64,000 nt of DNA from Zeimonas arvi (GTDB lineage Bacteria; Pseudomonadota; Gammaproteobacteria; Burkholderiales; Burkholderiaceae_E). Each line of letters opens with the position of its first letter. The stretch's first letter is position 1. The DNA lies in NCBI RefSeq assembly GCF_008039575.1, contig NZ_VDUY01000005.1, positions 124,001-188,000 on the forward strand, written 5' to 3'. Positions 13,651 through 21,974 of this stretch are shown here, in pieces. The position numbers were made by a program, and so were the translations under genes. Below the pieces are notes generated by a model. The model made no database searches. It was not told the origin of the DNA and saw nothing but the letters and a program-made list of their open reading frames with translations.

Positions 13651-13980
13651 ATGTACGAAATCTGGCTCGCCCTGAACATCGTCTTCGAACTGGCCCTGGC
13701 CCACAAGGGCCTGGTGATCGGCTACCTGGCGGCACTGCTGGCGCTCCTGCTGGCCGCGCGCTCGGGCGCCTGGCGGCGCGGCCTGCCGCTGGCGGTCGCG
13801 CTCGGCCTGCTGGTGGCGATGGCGGCATTCGCGCTGCTGCCCTCGCTGACCGCGTCGTCGTTCGGGAACGTCGCCTACTGGATCGACTGGGCCAACCTGG
13901 CCGCGATCGCGCTGGGCATCGGCGGCGGGGCCGCCTTGCTGGCCTGGCCGCTGGCCGCGCTGGCGAAGACGGGAAGCTGA
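13651..13980 (+). CDS. small three-helix membrane protein
   Basis: A 109-residue protein with hydrophobic segments near 15-38, 45-68 and 80-105 and few charged residues. It begins 16 bases after the SQR-like gene, so it is probably cotranscribed. It may belong to the DUF5368 group, but I am not certain of that. Position suggests a membrane partner or quinone-side anchor for the exported flavoprotein; this is inference. A GTG immediately precedes the chosen ATG and could be the start instead. Confidence 0.7.
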   Translation: MYEIWLALNIVFELALAHKGLVIGYLAALLALLLAARSGAWRRGLPLAVALGLLVAMAAFALLPSLTASSFGNVAYWIDWANLAAIALGIGGGAALLAWPLAALAKTGS

Positions 13981-14053
13981 AGGCCTGCGGCCGATGAGGA
14001 GCACCCGCGGCTGATAACCTATCGGTCCTTTCGTTCCCGCAAACGGAGCACCG

Positions 14054-14761
14054 ATGTCCTTCGTCTTCACCCCGCCGCCGCAGGCCGCGGTGCCGGTCGC
14101 CGGCGCCGGCGAGCGCTTCCCGGTCAACCGCGTCTACTGCGTGGGCCGCAACTACGTCGAGCATGCCAAGGAGATGGGCTTCACCGGCCGCGAGCCGCCC
14201 TTCTTCTTCATGAAGCCGGCCGACGCGCTGGTCGTGGTGCCCGAGGGCAGCACCGGTGAGGCGCCCTATCCGCCGGCCACCCGGGACCTGCACCACGAAA
14301 TCGAACTGGTGGTGGCCATCGGCACCGGCGGCCGGAACATCGCCGCGGCCGATGCCGCCAGGCACATCTACGGCTATGCGGTGGGCCTGGACCTGACCCG
14401 ACGCGACCTGCAGGGCGAGGCCAAGAAGCTGGGTCGACCCTGGGAGATCGGCAAGGCCTTCGACCACTCCGCCCCGATCGGCCCGATCCGCAAGGCGGCC
14501 GAGGTGGCGCCGGGCGGCCAGGCGCTGTCGGCGGCCGCGATCTGGCTGAAGGTGAATGGCGCGGTGCGCCAGTCCAGCGACGTGTCCAAGCTGATCTGGA
14601 ACATCGCCGAAACCATCGAGCACCTGTCGAAGTACTGGGCGTTGCAGCCTGGCGACCTGATCTTCACCGGCACGCCGGAAGGGGTGGCGGCGGTGGTCGC
14701 CGGCGACCTGCTCGAAGGCGCGGTCGAGGGCGTGGGCGAGCTGAAGGTCCGGTTGACCTGA
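14054..14761 (+). CDS. fumarylacetoacetate hydrolase family protein, probable fumarylpyruvate hydrolase
   Basis: A 235-residue single-domain FAH-fold hydrolase. The metal-binding core is visible: VYCVGRNYVEHAKEMG near 28-43, HHEIELVVAIG near 79-89 with the E-x-E ligands, and FTGTPEGVAAVVAGD near 202-216. The family cleaves C-C bonds in 2,4-diketo acids using Mg or Mn. Closest in style to fumarylpyruvate hydrolase (NagK-like), which ends the gentisate pathway by giving fumarate and pyruvate. A gentisate 1,2-dioxygenase occurs 45 kb away in this window, which supports that role without proving it. Its immediate neighbours do not share the pathway. Confidence 0.87.
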   Translation: MSFVFTPPPQAAVPVAGAGERFPVNRVYCVGRNYVEHAKEMGFTGREPPFFFMKPADALVVVPEGSTGEAPYPPATRDLHHEIELVVAIGTGGRNIAAADAARHIYGYAVGLDLTRRDLQGEAKKLGRPWEIGKAFDHSAPIGPIRKAAEVAPGGQALSAAAIWLKVNGAVRQSSDVSKLIWNIAETIEHLSKYWALQPGDLIFTGTPEGVAAVVAGDLLEGAVEGVGELKVRLT

Positions 14762-14795
14762 GGATGCGGCAAGGCTCGGGCGCACGGACCGGCGC

Positions 14796-15617
14796 ATGAA
14801 GACGCACGTGCATGCGGTGCTGGTCGGGTTCGGCGACTGCGACCCGGCCGGCATCGTCTTCTATCCCAACTTCTTTCGCTGGTTCGACGCCTCGACCCAC
14901 GCGCTGCTGCTCGCGGCCGGGCAGACGCACGACGGCATGCAGCGCGAGCACGGCTGGGTGCTGGGGCCGCTGGTCGACGCCGGTGCGACCTTCCGGGCGC
15001 CGGCGCGCTACAACGAACGCATCGAGATCCGCTCGGAGATCGAGCGCTGGAGCGCGAAGACCTTCCGGATCGCGCACCGGGCGCTGCGCGGCGACACGCT
15101 GCTGGCCGAGGGCTGGGAAGTGCGCTTCATCGGGGCGCCGCATCCGGACGATCCGAAGCGCCTGCGCGCGCTGCCGATTCCCGGCTGGTTCCGGGCGCTG
15201 TTCGAGGAGGGCGATGCCCCGCACGCGGCCGACGCAGCGACACCCGCGCGGCTGCACCTGCTCGACACGATCACCTCGATCGACGAGCACTGCGCCGACG
15301 GCGTCATCGTGTCCGGCTCGCACGGCGGGATGTCGTCGACCGGCTTCGTGCTGCGCGCGCCGGTGCGCCCGCGCGCGGTCTTCCTGAATGACGCAGGCGT
15401 GGGCCGCGACGAAGCCGGCATCGTGGCGCTGGCGCTGCTCGAAGACATCGGCGTGGCCTGCGGCTGCTACGCGCACGACTCGGCCCGCATCGGCGAGGCC
15501 CGCGACGGCTACGAGCGCGGCGTGATCTCCCACCTGAATCCGAGGGCCCGCGCGGCGGGTCTCGCGGTGGGCATGCCGGTGCGCGAGGCGGTGGCGCTGC
15601 TCGGCGCCCGGGACTGA
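14796..15617 (+). CDS. hotdog acyl-CoA thioesterase fused to an uncharacterised C-terminal domain
   Basis: Residues 1 to about 140 are a 4-hydroxybenzoyl-CoA-thioesterase-type hotdog domain: GDCDPAGIVFYPNFFRWFD near 13-31 contains the catalytic aspartate in D-P-A-G-I. From about 150 to the end is a second domain of about 120 residues with ADGVIVSGSHGGMSST, VFLNDAGVGRDEAGIVAL and YERGVISHLNPRARAAG. I recognise this as resembling stand-alone uncharacterised proteins, not a thioesterase part. At 273 residues it is twice the usual length for the thioesterase. It starts 34 bases after the FAH-family gene and may be cotranscribed. The second domain's conserved glycine, serine, histidine and aspartate could form an active site; no reaction is assigned. 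Confidence 0.82.
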   Translation: MKTHVHAVLVGFGDCDPAGIVFYPNFFRWFDASTHALLLAAGQTHDGMQREHGWVLGPLVDAGATFRAPARYNERIEIRSEIERWSAKTFRIAHRALRGDTLLAEGWEVRFIGAPHPDDPKRLRALPIPGWFRALFEEGDAPHAADAATPARLHLLDTITSIDEHCADGVIVSGSHGGMSSTGFVLRAPVRPRAVFLNDAGVGRDEAGIVALALLEDIGVACGCYAHDSARIGEARDGYERGVISHLNPRARAAGLAVGMPVREAVALLGARD

Positions 15618-15633
15618 CCGGCTCGGGCAACGG

Positions 15634-15653
15634 GCCCGGGGCCGCCCCCGGGC
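15634..15653. terminator. bidirectional terminator-like hairpin
   Basis: A perfect 8-base GC stem, GCCCGGGG and CCCCGGGC, with a 4-base loop, sits in the 55-base gap between the convergent thioesterase and MFS genes. There is no T-run, so efficiency is uncertain. Confidence 0.5.
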
Positions 15654-15672
15654 GGCGACCCGATCACCGCCC

Positions 15673-16869
15673 TCAGGCGACCGCCCGTGCGCCCACCCGG
15701 CGCGACAGCCCGTACGTGACCAGCAGCAGGGCCAGCGCCGCCCAGGGCAGCAGCCCGATGCCGGCCGCCGTGATCAGCGCCCCGCCCGCGGCCGCGCCGA
15801 TCGCCTGCCCGGCATAGATCATCGAGGTGTTGAGCGCGATCGAGGCCGAGGCCAGCGCCGGCGCGATCGCCGCCAGCCGCGCCTGTTGCGCCGAGTTCAT
15901 GGCGAAGCAGCCGAGCCCCCAGAACACGCAACTGGCGACCAGCAGCGGCCACACGGCGATCGGCAGCCATTGGGTGGCCAGCGTCAGCAGCGCGGCGAAG
16001 CCCAGCCCGATCGCGATCGCGACGACCGAGGTGTCGACGCTGCGGTGCGGCCCGCGCCGGCCGATCTGGCGGTTCAGCCACAGATTGCCGAGCACGCCGA
16101 ACACGCCGAACAGCGCCATCACCGCGGCGACCGCCGCGGGTGTCGACTGGGTGGCGAGCTTGAGCGCCGGCGCGATGTAGGCCGACAGGACGAACTGGCC
16201 GGCGCCGCCGATCAGCGTGACCGCGAGCGCGCGGGTGAGCAGCGGGTTGCGCGCCACGTCCAGCCACGATGCGAGCGACAGCGCCGGCGCCTTCAGGCCG
16301 CGCGGGATCGTCGCCATCACCCAGGCGCAGGCGGCCAGGTTCAGCAGCGCCGCCACGCCGAAGCCGGCGCGCCAGCCCAGGTGGGTGCCGACCAGGTTGC
16401 CCAGCGGCATGCCGATCACCGACGCGATCGACCAGCCGATGAAGATGGAGGTGACCGCGCGGGAGCGGGCTTGCGGCGGCACCATCGAGCCGATCGCGGC
16501 GGCGGCCTGCGGCGTGAAGATCGCCGCCTGCACCATCGCCGCAGCGCGAACCACCGCCAGCACCGCGAAGCCGGGCGCCAGCGCCGACAGCAGGTGTCCC
16601 GCGGCGCTCAGCGCCAGGCTGCCCACGAGCAGCCTGCGGCGGTCGATCCGCGTGGTGAAGGCCGCGGCCAGCGGCGCGCCGAGGCAGGTGACCAGCGCGC
16701 CGATCGCGACCAGCTGCCCGGCCGCCGGCACCGTGATCGCCAGGCCGTCCGCGATCAGGTCGAGCATGCCGACCATGACCATCACGCCGGTGCCGATCGC
16801 GAAGTTGCCGAAGGTCAGCGCGCGGATCGCGGCGCGCAGCGCGCGCTCGTCGGGCAGGGAGGGGGTCAT
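15673..16869 (-). CDS. MFS transporter, drug/arabinose-efflux type
   Basis: A 398-residue protein with 12 predicted membrane spans. The first cytoplasmic loop has a degenerate motif A (GAPLAAAFTTRIDRRRLLV), and the fourth to sixth spans read like the AraJ/multidrug branch of the superfamily (PPQARSRAVTSIFIGWSIASV). The reverse-strand ATG at 16869 is chosen because the open frame upstream has arginine-rich non-membrane sequence. Direction and substrate cannot be told. It is divergent from the glutathione peroxidase gene. Confidence 0.88.
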   Translation of the reverse strand: MTPSLPDERALRAAIRALTFGNFAIGTGVMVMVGMLDLIADGLAITVPAAGQLVAIGALVTCLGAPLAAAFTTRIDRRRLLVGSLALSAAGHLLSALAPGFAVLAVVRAAAMVQAAIFTPQAAAAIGSMVPPQARSRAVTSIFIGWSIASVIGMPLGNLVGTHLGWRAGFGVAALLNLAACAWVMATIPRGLKAPALSLASWLDVARNPLLTRALAVTLIGGAGQFVLSAYIAPALKLATQSTPAAVAAVMALFGVFGVLGNLWLNRQIGRRGPHRSVDTSVVAIAIGLGFAALLTLATQWLPIAVWPLLVASCVFWGLGCFAMNSAQQARLAAIAPALASASIALNTSMIYAGQAIGAAAGGALITAAGIGLLPWAALALLLVTYGLSRRVGARAVA

Positions 16870-17078
16870 CGGCGGCAGCTCATCGTGAGCCGCGATGCTA
16901 CCGCAGCGACGGGCGGCGCGAGGCCGGCGCGAGGGTCGAACCGAAGGCCGGAGCGGGGACCGGCCCGACGCGACGCCCAATGCGAAGAACCCTCGACGCC
17001 CGGCAGGAAATCGACGGCCGAAGCCGGGCACGGCGGTACCCTGACCAAGTGAAAATCGACTCGCAACTCGTCGCACCG

Positions 17079-17735
17079 ATGTCCGAATCCTCCTCGGCCC
17101 GTGGCCGACGCGCCCGTCGCTCGCTGCTGGCCTTCGCGGTCGGCGCGGCGCTCGTCCCGCAGGCCTGGGCCGCGGGCGGCCCTGCCGGCGGGCGTGACCC
17201 CGCCGGCGAGCGCGCGATCGCCCGCCCGGCGGACGCCGCCACGACCGGGACAGCCGCCTGCCCCGAGCTGCTGCGCCACAGCTTCGACCGCCTGCAGGAC
17301 GAGCAGCCGCAGTCGCTGTGCCAGTACGCCGGCAAGGTCCTGCTCGTCGTGAACACCGCCAGCCGCTGCGGCTACACGCCGCAGTACGAGGGGCTGGAGG
17401 CGCTGCACGCCCGCTACTCTGCGCGGGGCCTGGTCGTGATGGGCTTCCCGTCGAACGACTTCAGGCAGGAGAGCGGCAGCCGCGAGCAGATCGCGCAGCT
17501 CTGCTTCGACACCTACGGCGTGCGCTTTCCGATGTTCACGAAGACCGCGGTCACCGGGCCGCAGGCGAATCCGCTGCACGCGGCGCTGGCGCGCGCCACC
17601 GGCGAGGCGCCGGCGTGGAACTTCCACAAGTACCTGGTGGACCGCCAGGGCCGTCCGGCGGCCAGCTTCCCGAGCAAGGTCCGCCCGGACGACCCGAAGC
17701 TGGTTGCGGAGATCGAGCGCCTGCTTGCGCGGTAG
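17079..17735 (+). CDS. exported glutathione peroxidase
   Basis: Reduces hydroperoxides with thiols. The catalytic domain occupies roughly residues 60-218: VVNTASRCGYTPQYEGLEAL carries the peroxidatic Cys in place of selenocysteine, GFPSNDF contains the conserved block, and WNFHKYLVDRQG the Trp-Asn-Phe motif. Unlike ordinary cytoplasmic members (about 160 residues), it has an N-terminal extension: an arginine-rich start, a hydrophobic stretch (SLLAFAVGAALVP) and AWA, which read as a signal peptide. An in-frame GTG at 17049 would add ten residues and is a real alternative start. The gene ends 5 bases from the convergent transporter gene. Confidence 0.88.
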   Translation: MSESSSARGRRARRSLLAFAVGAALVPQAWAAGGPAGGRDPAGERAIARPADAATTGTAACPELLRHSFDRLQDEQPQSLCQYAGKVLLVVNTASRCGYTPQYEGLEALHARYSARGLVVMGFPSNDFRQESGSREQIAQLCFDTYGVRFPMFTKTAVTGPQANPLHAALARATGEAPAWNFHKYLVDRQGRPAASFPSKVRPDDPKLVAEIERLLAR

Positions 17736-17740
17736 GCGCG

Positions 17741-18700
17741 TCAGGCGCCGCGCGCGAGCAGCGCCACGCCTGCCGCGATCAGCGTCGAGCCGGCCAGCCT
17801 GCGCCCGAGCTGGCCTTCGCCCAGCAGCGTGGCGCCGGCCAGCGCCGCCACCAGCATCGACAGCTCCCGCGCCGGCGCGACCAGGCTCACCGGCGCGAGC
17901 CGCATCGCCTGGAGCACCAGCATGTAGCTGATCGGCGACAGCACGCCCACGCCGAGCACCACGCGCCATGAGCGGGCGAGCACCGCTCGCCATTCGGGCA
18001 TGGTGAGGACCACCCAGGGCGCCACGAGCAGGCCCTGGGCCACGCAGATCGCCCAGTAGTAGACCAGCGGGTCGGCATTCAGGACCGACACGGCGCGCCC
18101 GTCGTTGACCGTGTAGGTGGCGATCAGCACGCCGGTGGCCAGCCCCCAGAGCAGGCCGCGGCGCGCGGCCGGCGCGGCGCCGGCGCGAAGGATCGCGCCA
18201 CCGCCGGCGATCGTGAAGGTGCCGGCAACCACCAGCACCAGCCCGGCGAGCGAGGCCGGGCCGGCCGGCTCGCCGAGCAACGCGATGGCGGCCAGCGAAG
18301 CGAGCAGCGGCCCGGTGCCGCGCGCCACCGGATAGACCACCGACAGGTCGCCCGCGCCGTAGCCGCGCTGCAGCACCCGGAAGTACAGCGTGTGGACCAG
18401 CGTGCTGATGCCGACGGCGACCCAGATGCCGATGCCCCAGTCCGCGAGCCGGGCGATGGCGGCACCACCGGGGGCAGACGCCGCGGCGGCAGACGCCACG
18501 GAGGCGGACGTCGCGGCGTCGGCCCCGCCGCCGAACGCGCCGGACAGCGCCGCGAACGGCGCGAAGACGATCGCCGCGACGACCGCGGTGCCCCAGACGA
18601 AGGCCATGCCGCCACCGGTGCCGGAGCGCTTCATCCACAGGTTCCAGCCGGCGTGCACCAGGGCCGCCGCCAGGATCAGGGCGAGCGCAGTGCCGGGCAT
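17741..18700 (-). CDS. EamA/DMT-family transporter
   Basis: A 319-residue inner-membrane protein made of two EamA repeats of about five spans each; the first is interrupted by an alanine- and glycine-rich loop near residues 65-85. Typical DMT segments are VVYPVARGTGPLLASLAAI in the first half and LAPVSLVAPARELSMLVAAL in the second. Substrate and direction are unknown. The gene starts 24 bases after the upstream flavin monooxygenase stop on the same strand, so the two probably form an operon. Confidence 0.87.
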   Translation of the reverse strand: MPGTALALILAAALVHAGWNLWMKRSGTGGGMAFVWGTAVVAAIVFAPFAALSGAFGGGADAATSASVASAAAASAPGGAAIARLADWGIGIWVAVGISTLVHTLYFRVLQRGYGAGDLSVVYPVARGTGPLLASLAAIALLGEPAGPASLAGLVLVVAGTFTIAGGGAILRAGAAPAARRGLLWGLATGVLIATYTVNDGRAVSVLNADPLVYYWAICVAQGLLVAPWVVLTMPEWRAVLARSWRVVLGVGVLSPISYMLVLQAMRLAPVSLVAPARELSMLVAALAGATLLGEGQLGRRLAGSTLIAAGVALLARGA

Positions 18701-18724
18701 CGAGGGGCTCGTCGCGGGGCGCGC

Positions 18725-20020
18725 TCAGCGATGGCCGCCGCGCGCCTCCCAGGCTTTCATCTTCGCGTTGACCGTCTCGATCTCCAGGCCGACGATCGCC
18801 TTGTACTGCGCGGCGATCGCGACCAGCTCCTCGTGCGAGGCCACCTCGTGCACGTCGCCGAAGCCGTTCGGCGCGCGCTCCTCCACGATCTGCATCACGT
18901 GGTCCGGGCCCTGCCCGCGATTGGCCATCACGATGCGCGCGGTCCTCGGCAGCCGGTCGGCCTCGTAGGCCTTCAGCGCGCCCTCGATCGCGCCCTGGCC
19001 GGCGGCCGATGCGGAATCGCCCGCGGCGCCCGCTTTCTCGAGCGCGTCGGCCAGCACCCGCGCGTCGAGGATCGCCTGCGAGGCGCCGTTCGAGCCGATC
19101 GGGTACATCGGGTGGGCGGCGTCGCCCAGCAGGGTCACCCGGCCGAAGCTCCAGCGCGGCAGCGGATCGCGATCGACCATCGGGAACTCGAACACGCGCT
19201 CGGCGCCTTCGAAGAGCTTCGGCACGTCGAGCCAGGGGAACTTCCAGTCGGCGAAGGCCGGTGCGAACACCGACCTGGGCACCTCGCGGTTCCAGTCGTC
19301 CTTGGGCGGCGTGCCGCCCGGCACGCGCAGCTCGGCGATCCAGTTGAGCAGCGCGCGGCCCTCGGCGTCGGGCCGGGTGATCGGGTAGGCGACCAGCTTC
19401 TGGTCGGCGTAGCCAGCCATGACCATGGTGCGGCCGGTCAGCCAGGGCCGGTCGTAGCTGGTGGCGCGCCACAGGATGCGGCCCGAGTAGCGCGGCAGGC
19501 CCTCGTCGGGATAGAACTGCCGGCGCACCGCCGAGTGGATGCCGTCGGCAGCCACGATCGCGTCGGCCTGCTCGGTGCGGGTCGCGCCGTCGGCGCGGCT
19601 GCGCAGCGTGACGCATCCGGCGTCGGGCTCCACCGCGACCGCCTCCAGGCCGGTCTCGATCGCGTCGGCGCCCAGCCGCTCGCGCACCGCATCGAACAGC
19701 AGCATCTGCAGCCGGCCGCGGTGGATCGAGAACTGGGGCACCGCGTAGCCGGCGTCGACGCCGCGCGGCTCGCTCCAGATGTGCTGGCCGAGCTTGTTGT
19801 AGTAGCCCACCTCGGCGGTGCGCACGCCGGTGGCGTCGAGCCGCTCGAGCAGTCCCAGGATGGTCAGCTCGGCCACCGCGCTCGGCTGCACGTTGATGCC
19901 GACGCCCAGCGGCTTCACCTCGACCGCGGCCTCGACGATGCGCGGCCGGATGCCGCGGGCATGGAGCATCAGTGCCAGGGTGAGGCCGCCGATGCCGCCT
20001 CCGATGATCAGGACTTTCAC
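18725..20020 (-). CDS. FAD-dependent monooxygenase, PhzS-like
   Basis: A 431-residue class A flavoprotein monooxygenase, which uses NAD(P)H and O2 to hydroxylate an aromatic substrate. It has the FAD fingerprint IIGGGIGGLTLALML near residue 4, the DG motif (IVAADGIHSAVRRQFYP) and the GD motif (VTLLGDAAHPMYPIGSNGA). The segment GVGINVQPSAVAELTILGL is what I associate with PhzS-type enzymes acting on phenazines or related hydroxylations. No phenazine biosynthesis genes are near, so the substrate is open. It is upstream of the DMT transporter and divergent from the HIT gene. Confidence 0.87.
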   Translation of the reverse strand: MKVLIIGGGIGGLTLALMLHARGIRPRIVEAAVEVKPLGVGINVQPSAVAELTILGLLERLDATGVRTAEVGYYNKLGQHIWSEPRGVDAGYAVPQFSIHRGRLQMLLFDAVRERLGADAIETGLEAVAVEPDAGCVTLRSRADGATRTEQADAIVAADGIHSAVRRQFYPDEGLPRYSGRILWRATSYDRPWLTGRTMVMAGYADQKLVAYPITRPDAEGRALLNWIAELRVPGGTPPKDDWNREVPRSVFAPAFADWKFPWLDVPKLFEGAERVFEFPMVDRDPLPRWSFGRVTLLGDAAHPMYPIGSNGASQAILDARVLADALEKAGAAGDSASAAGQGAIEGALKAYEADRLPRTARIVMANRGQGPDHVMQIVEERAPNGFGDVHEVASHEELVAIAAQYKAIVGLEIETVNAKMKAWEARGGHR

Positions 20021-20074
20021 TTTCGCGTCTGTCGGGCCGAGAATGGAAGTAGCTTAGCCGATGGAGCCCGGACG

Positions 20075-20476
20075 ATGCCGACGATCTTCGAACGCCTTTA
20101 CTCGGGGGAACTCCCCTGCGCCCGCGTGTACGCCGACGAGCACGTGTTCGCCTTCATGGACGCGGGCCAGCTCAACGACGGCCACGTGATCGTCGCCTCG
20201 ATCCGGCCCTACGAGACCCTGATGGACGCCGACGAGGAGACCGCCGCCGCGCTGATGCGCGCCGCGCGCCGAATCGCGATCGCGGTCGAGCGAGAGTTTT
20301 CGGCCGACGGCGTGACCGTCCTGCAGGCCAACCGGGCCGCCGGCTGGCAGACCGTGCCGCACCTGCATCTGCACGTGCTGCCGCGCCGCGCCGGCGATGC
20401 GGTCACGCTGGGCTGGCCGCGCCGCGACCCGCCCTTCGAGACCCTGCAGGCGCTGGCGGCGCGGATCCGGGTCTAG
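20075..20476 (+). CDS. HIT-family nucleotide hydrolase or transferase
   Basis: A 133-residue histidine-triad protein. The signature HLHLHVLPR near residues 106-114 has the three alternating histidines, the middle one being the nucleophile. Members cleave phosphoramidates or dinucleoside polyphosphates such as AMP-lysine or Ap4A. MPTIFERLYSGELPC is a typical family start. It is divergent from the PhzS-like gene, with a strong hairpin at its 3' end that overlaps the stop codon. Confidence 0.9.
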   Translation: MPTIFERLYSGELPCARVYADEHVFAFMDAGQLNDGHVIVASIRPYETLMDADEETAAALMRAARRIAIAVEREFSADGVTVLQANRAAGWQTVPHLHLHVLPRRAGDAVTLGWPRRDPPFETLQALAARIRV

Positions 20477-20511
20477 GAGTCTGGGCGGCACTCTGCCGCC
20501 CAGACTCCTAG
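20473..20511. terminator. strong 18-bp hairpin between convergent genes
   Basis: CTAGGAGTCTGGGCGGCA and its exact complement are separated by the 3-base loop CTC. The left arm covers the stop codon of the HIT gene and the right arm ends two bases before the stop of the convergent TRAP receptor gene. No T-tract follows, but the perfect long stem and its position argue for a bidirectional terminator or mRNA 3'-end stabiliser. Confidence 0.75.
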
Positions 20512-20512
20512 C

Positions 20513-21556
20513 TTACTTCGAGTGCTTCTGGATCAGCGCCTTGGCGCCCTCAAGCAGCTCCTTGCCCTTGAAGCCCTTGCTGTCCATCTCCTTGACCCAC
20601 TCGTTGGCCACGTCGGCCGCCGCGACCTGGAAGGCCTTGGCTGCCTCGGGCGACAGCGTGTAGATCGTGTTGCGCGGGGTCTCGGCGGTCTTGCGGCCCT
20701 TCGGGTCGTTGCCCTGCTGGACCTTGCCGAGCCAGCCCGAGGTGGCCATGCCGGAGTTGTCGTCGATGACCTTCTTCAGGTCGGGCGGCAGCGAGTCGTA
20801 CTTCTTCTGGTTCATCGCCACCACGAAGGTCGTGGTGTAGAGCGCGCCGCCGGCCGGATCGAACTCGGCGTGGTACTTTGCCAGCTCGTTGACCTTGACC
20901 GCAGGCACCACCTCCCAGGGGATCACCGCGCCATCGATGACGCCCTTGGACATCGCGTCCGGGATCTGCGGCAGCGGCATGCCCACCGGCGTGGCGCCCA
21001 GCGAGCCGAGCATCTTGGTGATGAAGCGCGTCGGCCCGCGGACCTTCAGTCCCTTCAGGTCCTCGACCGACTTGATCTGCTTGTCCTTGGTGTGGATGAC
21101 GCCGGGCCCGTGCACGTTGACCGCGACCAGGTGGACGCCCTTGAACTCGTCCCTGGCGTAGGTCTGCACGTACTCCCAGTAGGCCTTCGAGGTGGCCTCG
21201 GCGTTGGTCATCATGAACGGCAACTCGAAGACCTCGATGCGCGGGAAACGCCCGGGCGTGTTGCCGGGCAGGGTCCAGACCACGTCGGCCACGCCGTCGC
21301 GGGCATGGTCGAACAGGTCGCGCGGCGTGCCGCCGAGCTGCATGGCCGGGTAGCGCTCGAACTTGATCCGGCCGCCCGACTCCTTCTCGATCTTGTCCAT
21401 CCAGGGCACGTGCATGTCGAGCCACACGCTCGACTGCGGCGGCATGAAGGTGTGGAACTTCAGCGTGACCTGCTGCTGGGCCATGGCCGGCACGGCCAGC
21501 GCGGCGGCCAGGCCTGCCGCGAACGCGGTCCTGAACAGGGTGCGGCGGAACTTCAT
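20513..21556 (-). CDS. TRAP transporter substrate-binding protein (DctP family)
   Basis: A 347-residue periplasmic receptor. The signal peptide covers residues 1-26 (FRTAFAAGLAAALAVPAMAQ). The core has the family order: VTLKFHTFMPPQSS, GLKVRGPTRFITKMLGSLGA with the ligand-binding Arg, and MSKGVIDGAVIPWEVV. It ends the minus-strand group of Rieske oxygenase, glutamine-synthetase-like ligase and ferredoxin, 90 bases after the ferredoxin. The cognate permease subunits are probably the divergent genes at 24960-26816, since neither side has another partner. Ligand unknown; it should be the compound the oxygenase cluster degrades. Confidence 0.93.
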   Translation of the reverse strand: MKFRRTLFRTAFAAGLAAALAVPAMAQQQVTLKFHTFMPPQSSVWLDMHVPWMDKIEKESGGRIKFERYPAMQLGGTPRDLFDHARDGVADVVWTLPGNTPGRFPRIEVFELPFMMTNAEATSKAYWEYVQTYARDEFKGVHLVAVNVHGPGVIHTKDKQIKSVEDLKGLKVRGPTRFITKMLGSLGATPVGMPLPQIPDAMSKGVIDGAVIPWEVVPAVKVNELAKYHAEFDPAGGALYTTTFVVAMNQKKYDSLPPDLKKVIDDNSGMATSGWLGKVQQGNDPKGRKTAETPRNTIYTLSPEAAKAFQVAAADVANEWVKEMDSKGFKGKELLEGAKALIQKHSK

Positions 21557-21646
21557 CGGGTTGTCTCCTCGTCCGGTGGTCCGGGTTGTGTGCGCGGAAG
21601 CGTCCGGCCGATCGCCGGCGCCGCGCCGTGGATCGATTCTAGTGCG

Positions 21647-21970
21647 CTACGACTGGTGGTCTGGCATCCGGACGACAATTCCTGCCAGATCTTCGCGCAT
21701 TTCGATCTGGCAGGACAAGCGGCTGTTCGGCCGGCGCTCGGCTGCGACCTCGTCGAGCATGCGCAGCTCGTCGGCCGAGGGCTGCGGCAGCCGATCGGCC
21801 CACGCCGCGTCCACGTAGACGTGGCAGGTCGCGCAGGACAGGCAGCCGCCGCAGATGCCTTCGATCTCGCGGATGCCTTCGAAGACGGCGGCCATCATCA
21901 GGTTGTTGCCGGGCTCGACCTCGAGCACGGTCTCGTTGCCGTCGTGGGCGATGTAGTGGACGTTGGGCAT
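21647..21970 (-). CDS. [2Fe-2S] ferredoxin, putidaredoxin type
   Basis: A 107-residue electron carrier. The cluster ligands are Cys40, Cys46 and Cys49 in ICGGCLSCATCHVYVD and Cys87 in SRLSCQIEM, the spacing of adrenodoxin and putidaredoxin; Cys43 is an additional cysteine. The C-terminal half (LAGIVVRMPDHQS) closely follows the putidaredoxin pattern. It starts 4 bases after the GS-like gene on the same strand, so it is the likely electron donor to the Rieske oxygenase in this operon. No ferredoxin reductase is encoded nearby and it must be supplied from elsewhere. Confidence 0.93.
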   Translation of the reverse strand: MPNVHYIAHDGNETVLEVEPGNNLMMAAVFEGIREIEGICGGCLSCATCHVYVDAAWADRLPQPSADELRMLDEVAAERRPNSRLSCQIEMREDLAGIVVRMPDHQS

Positions 21971-21974
21971 GGGC

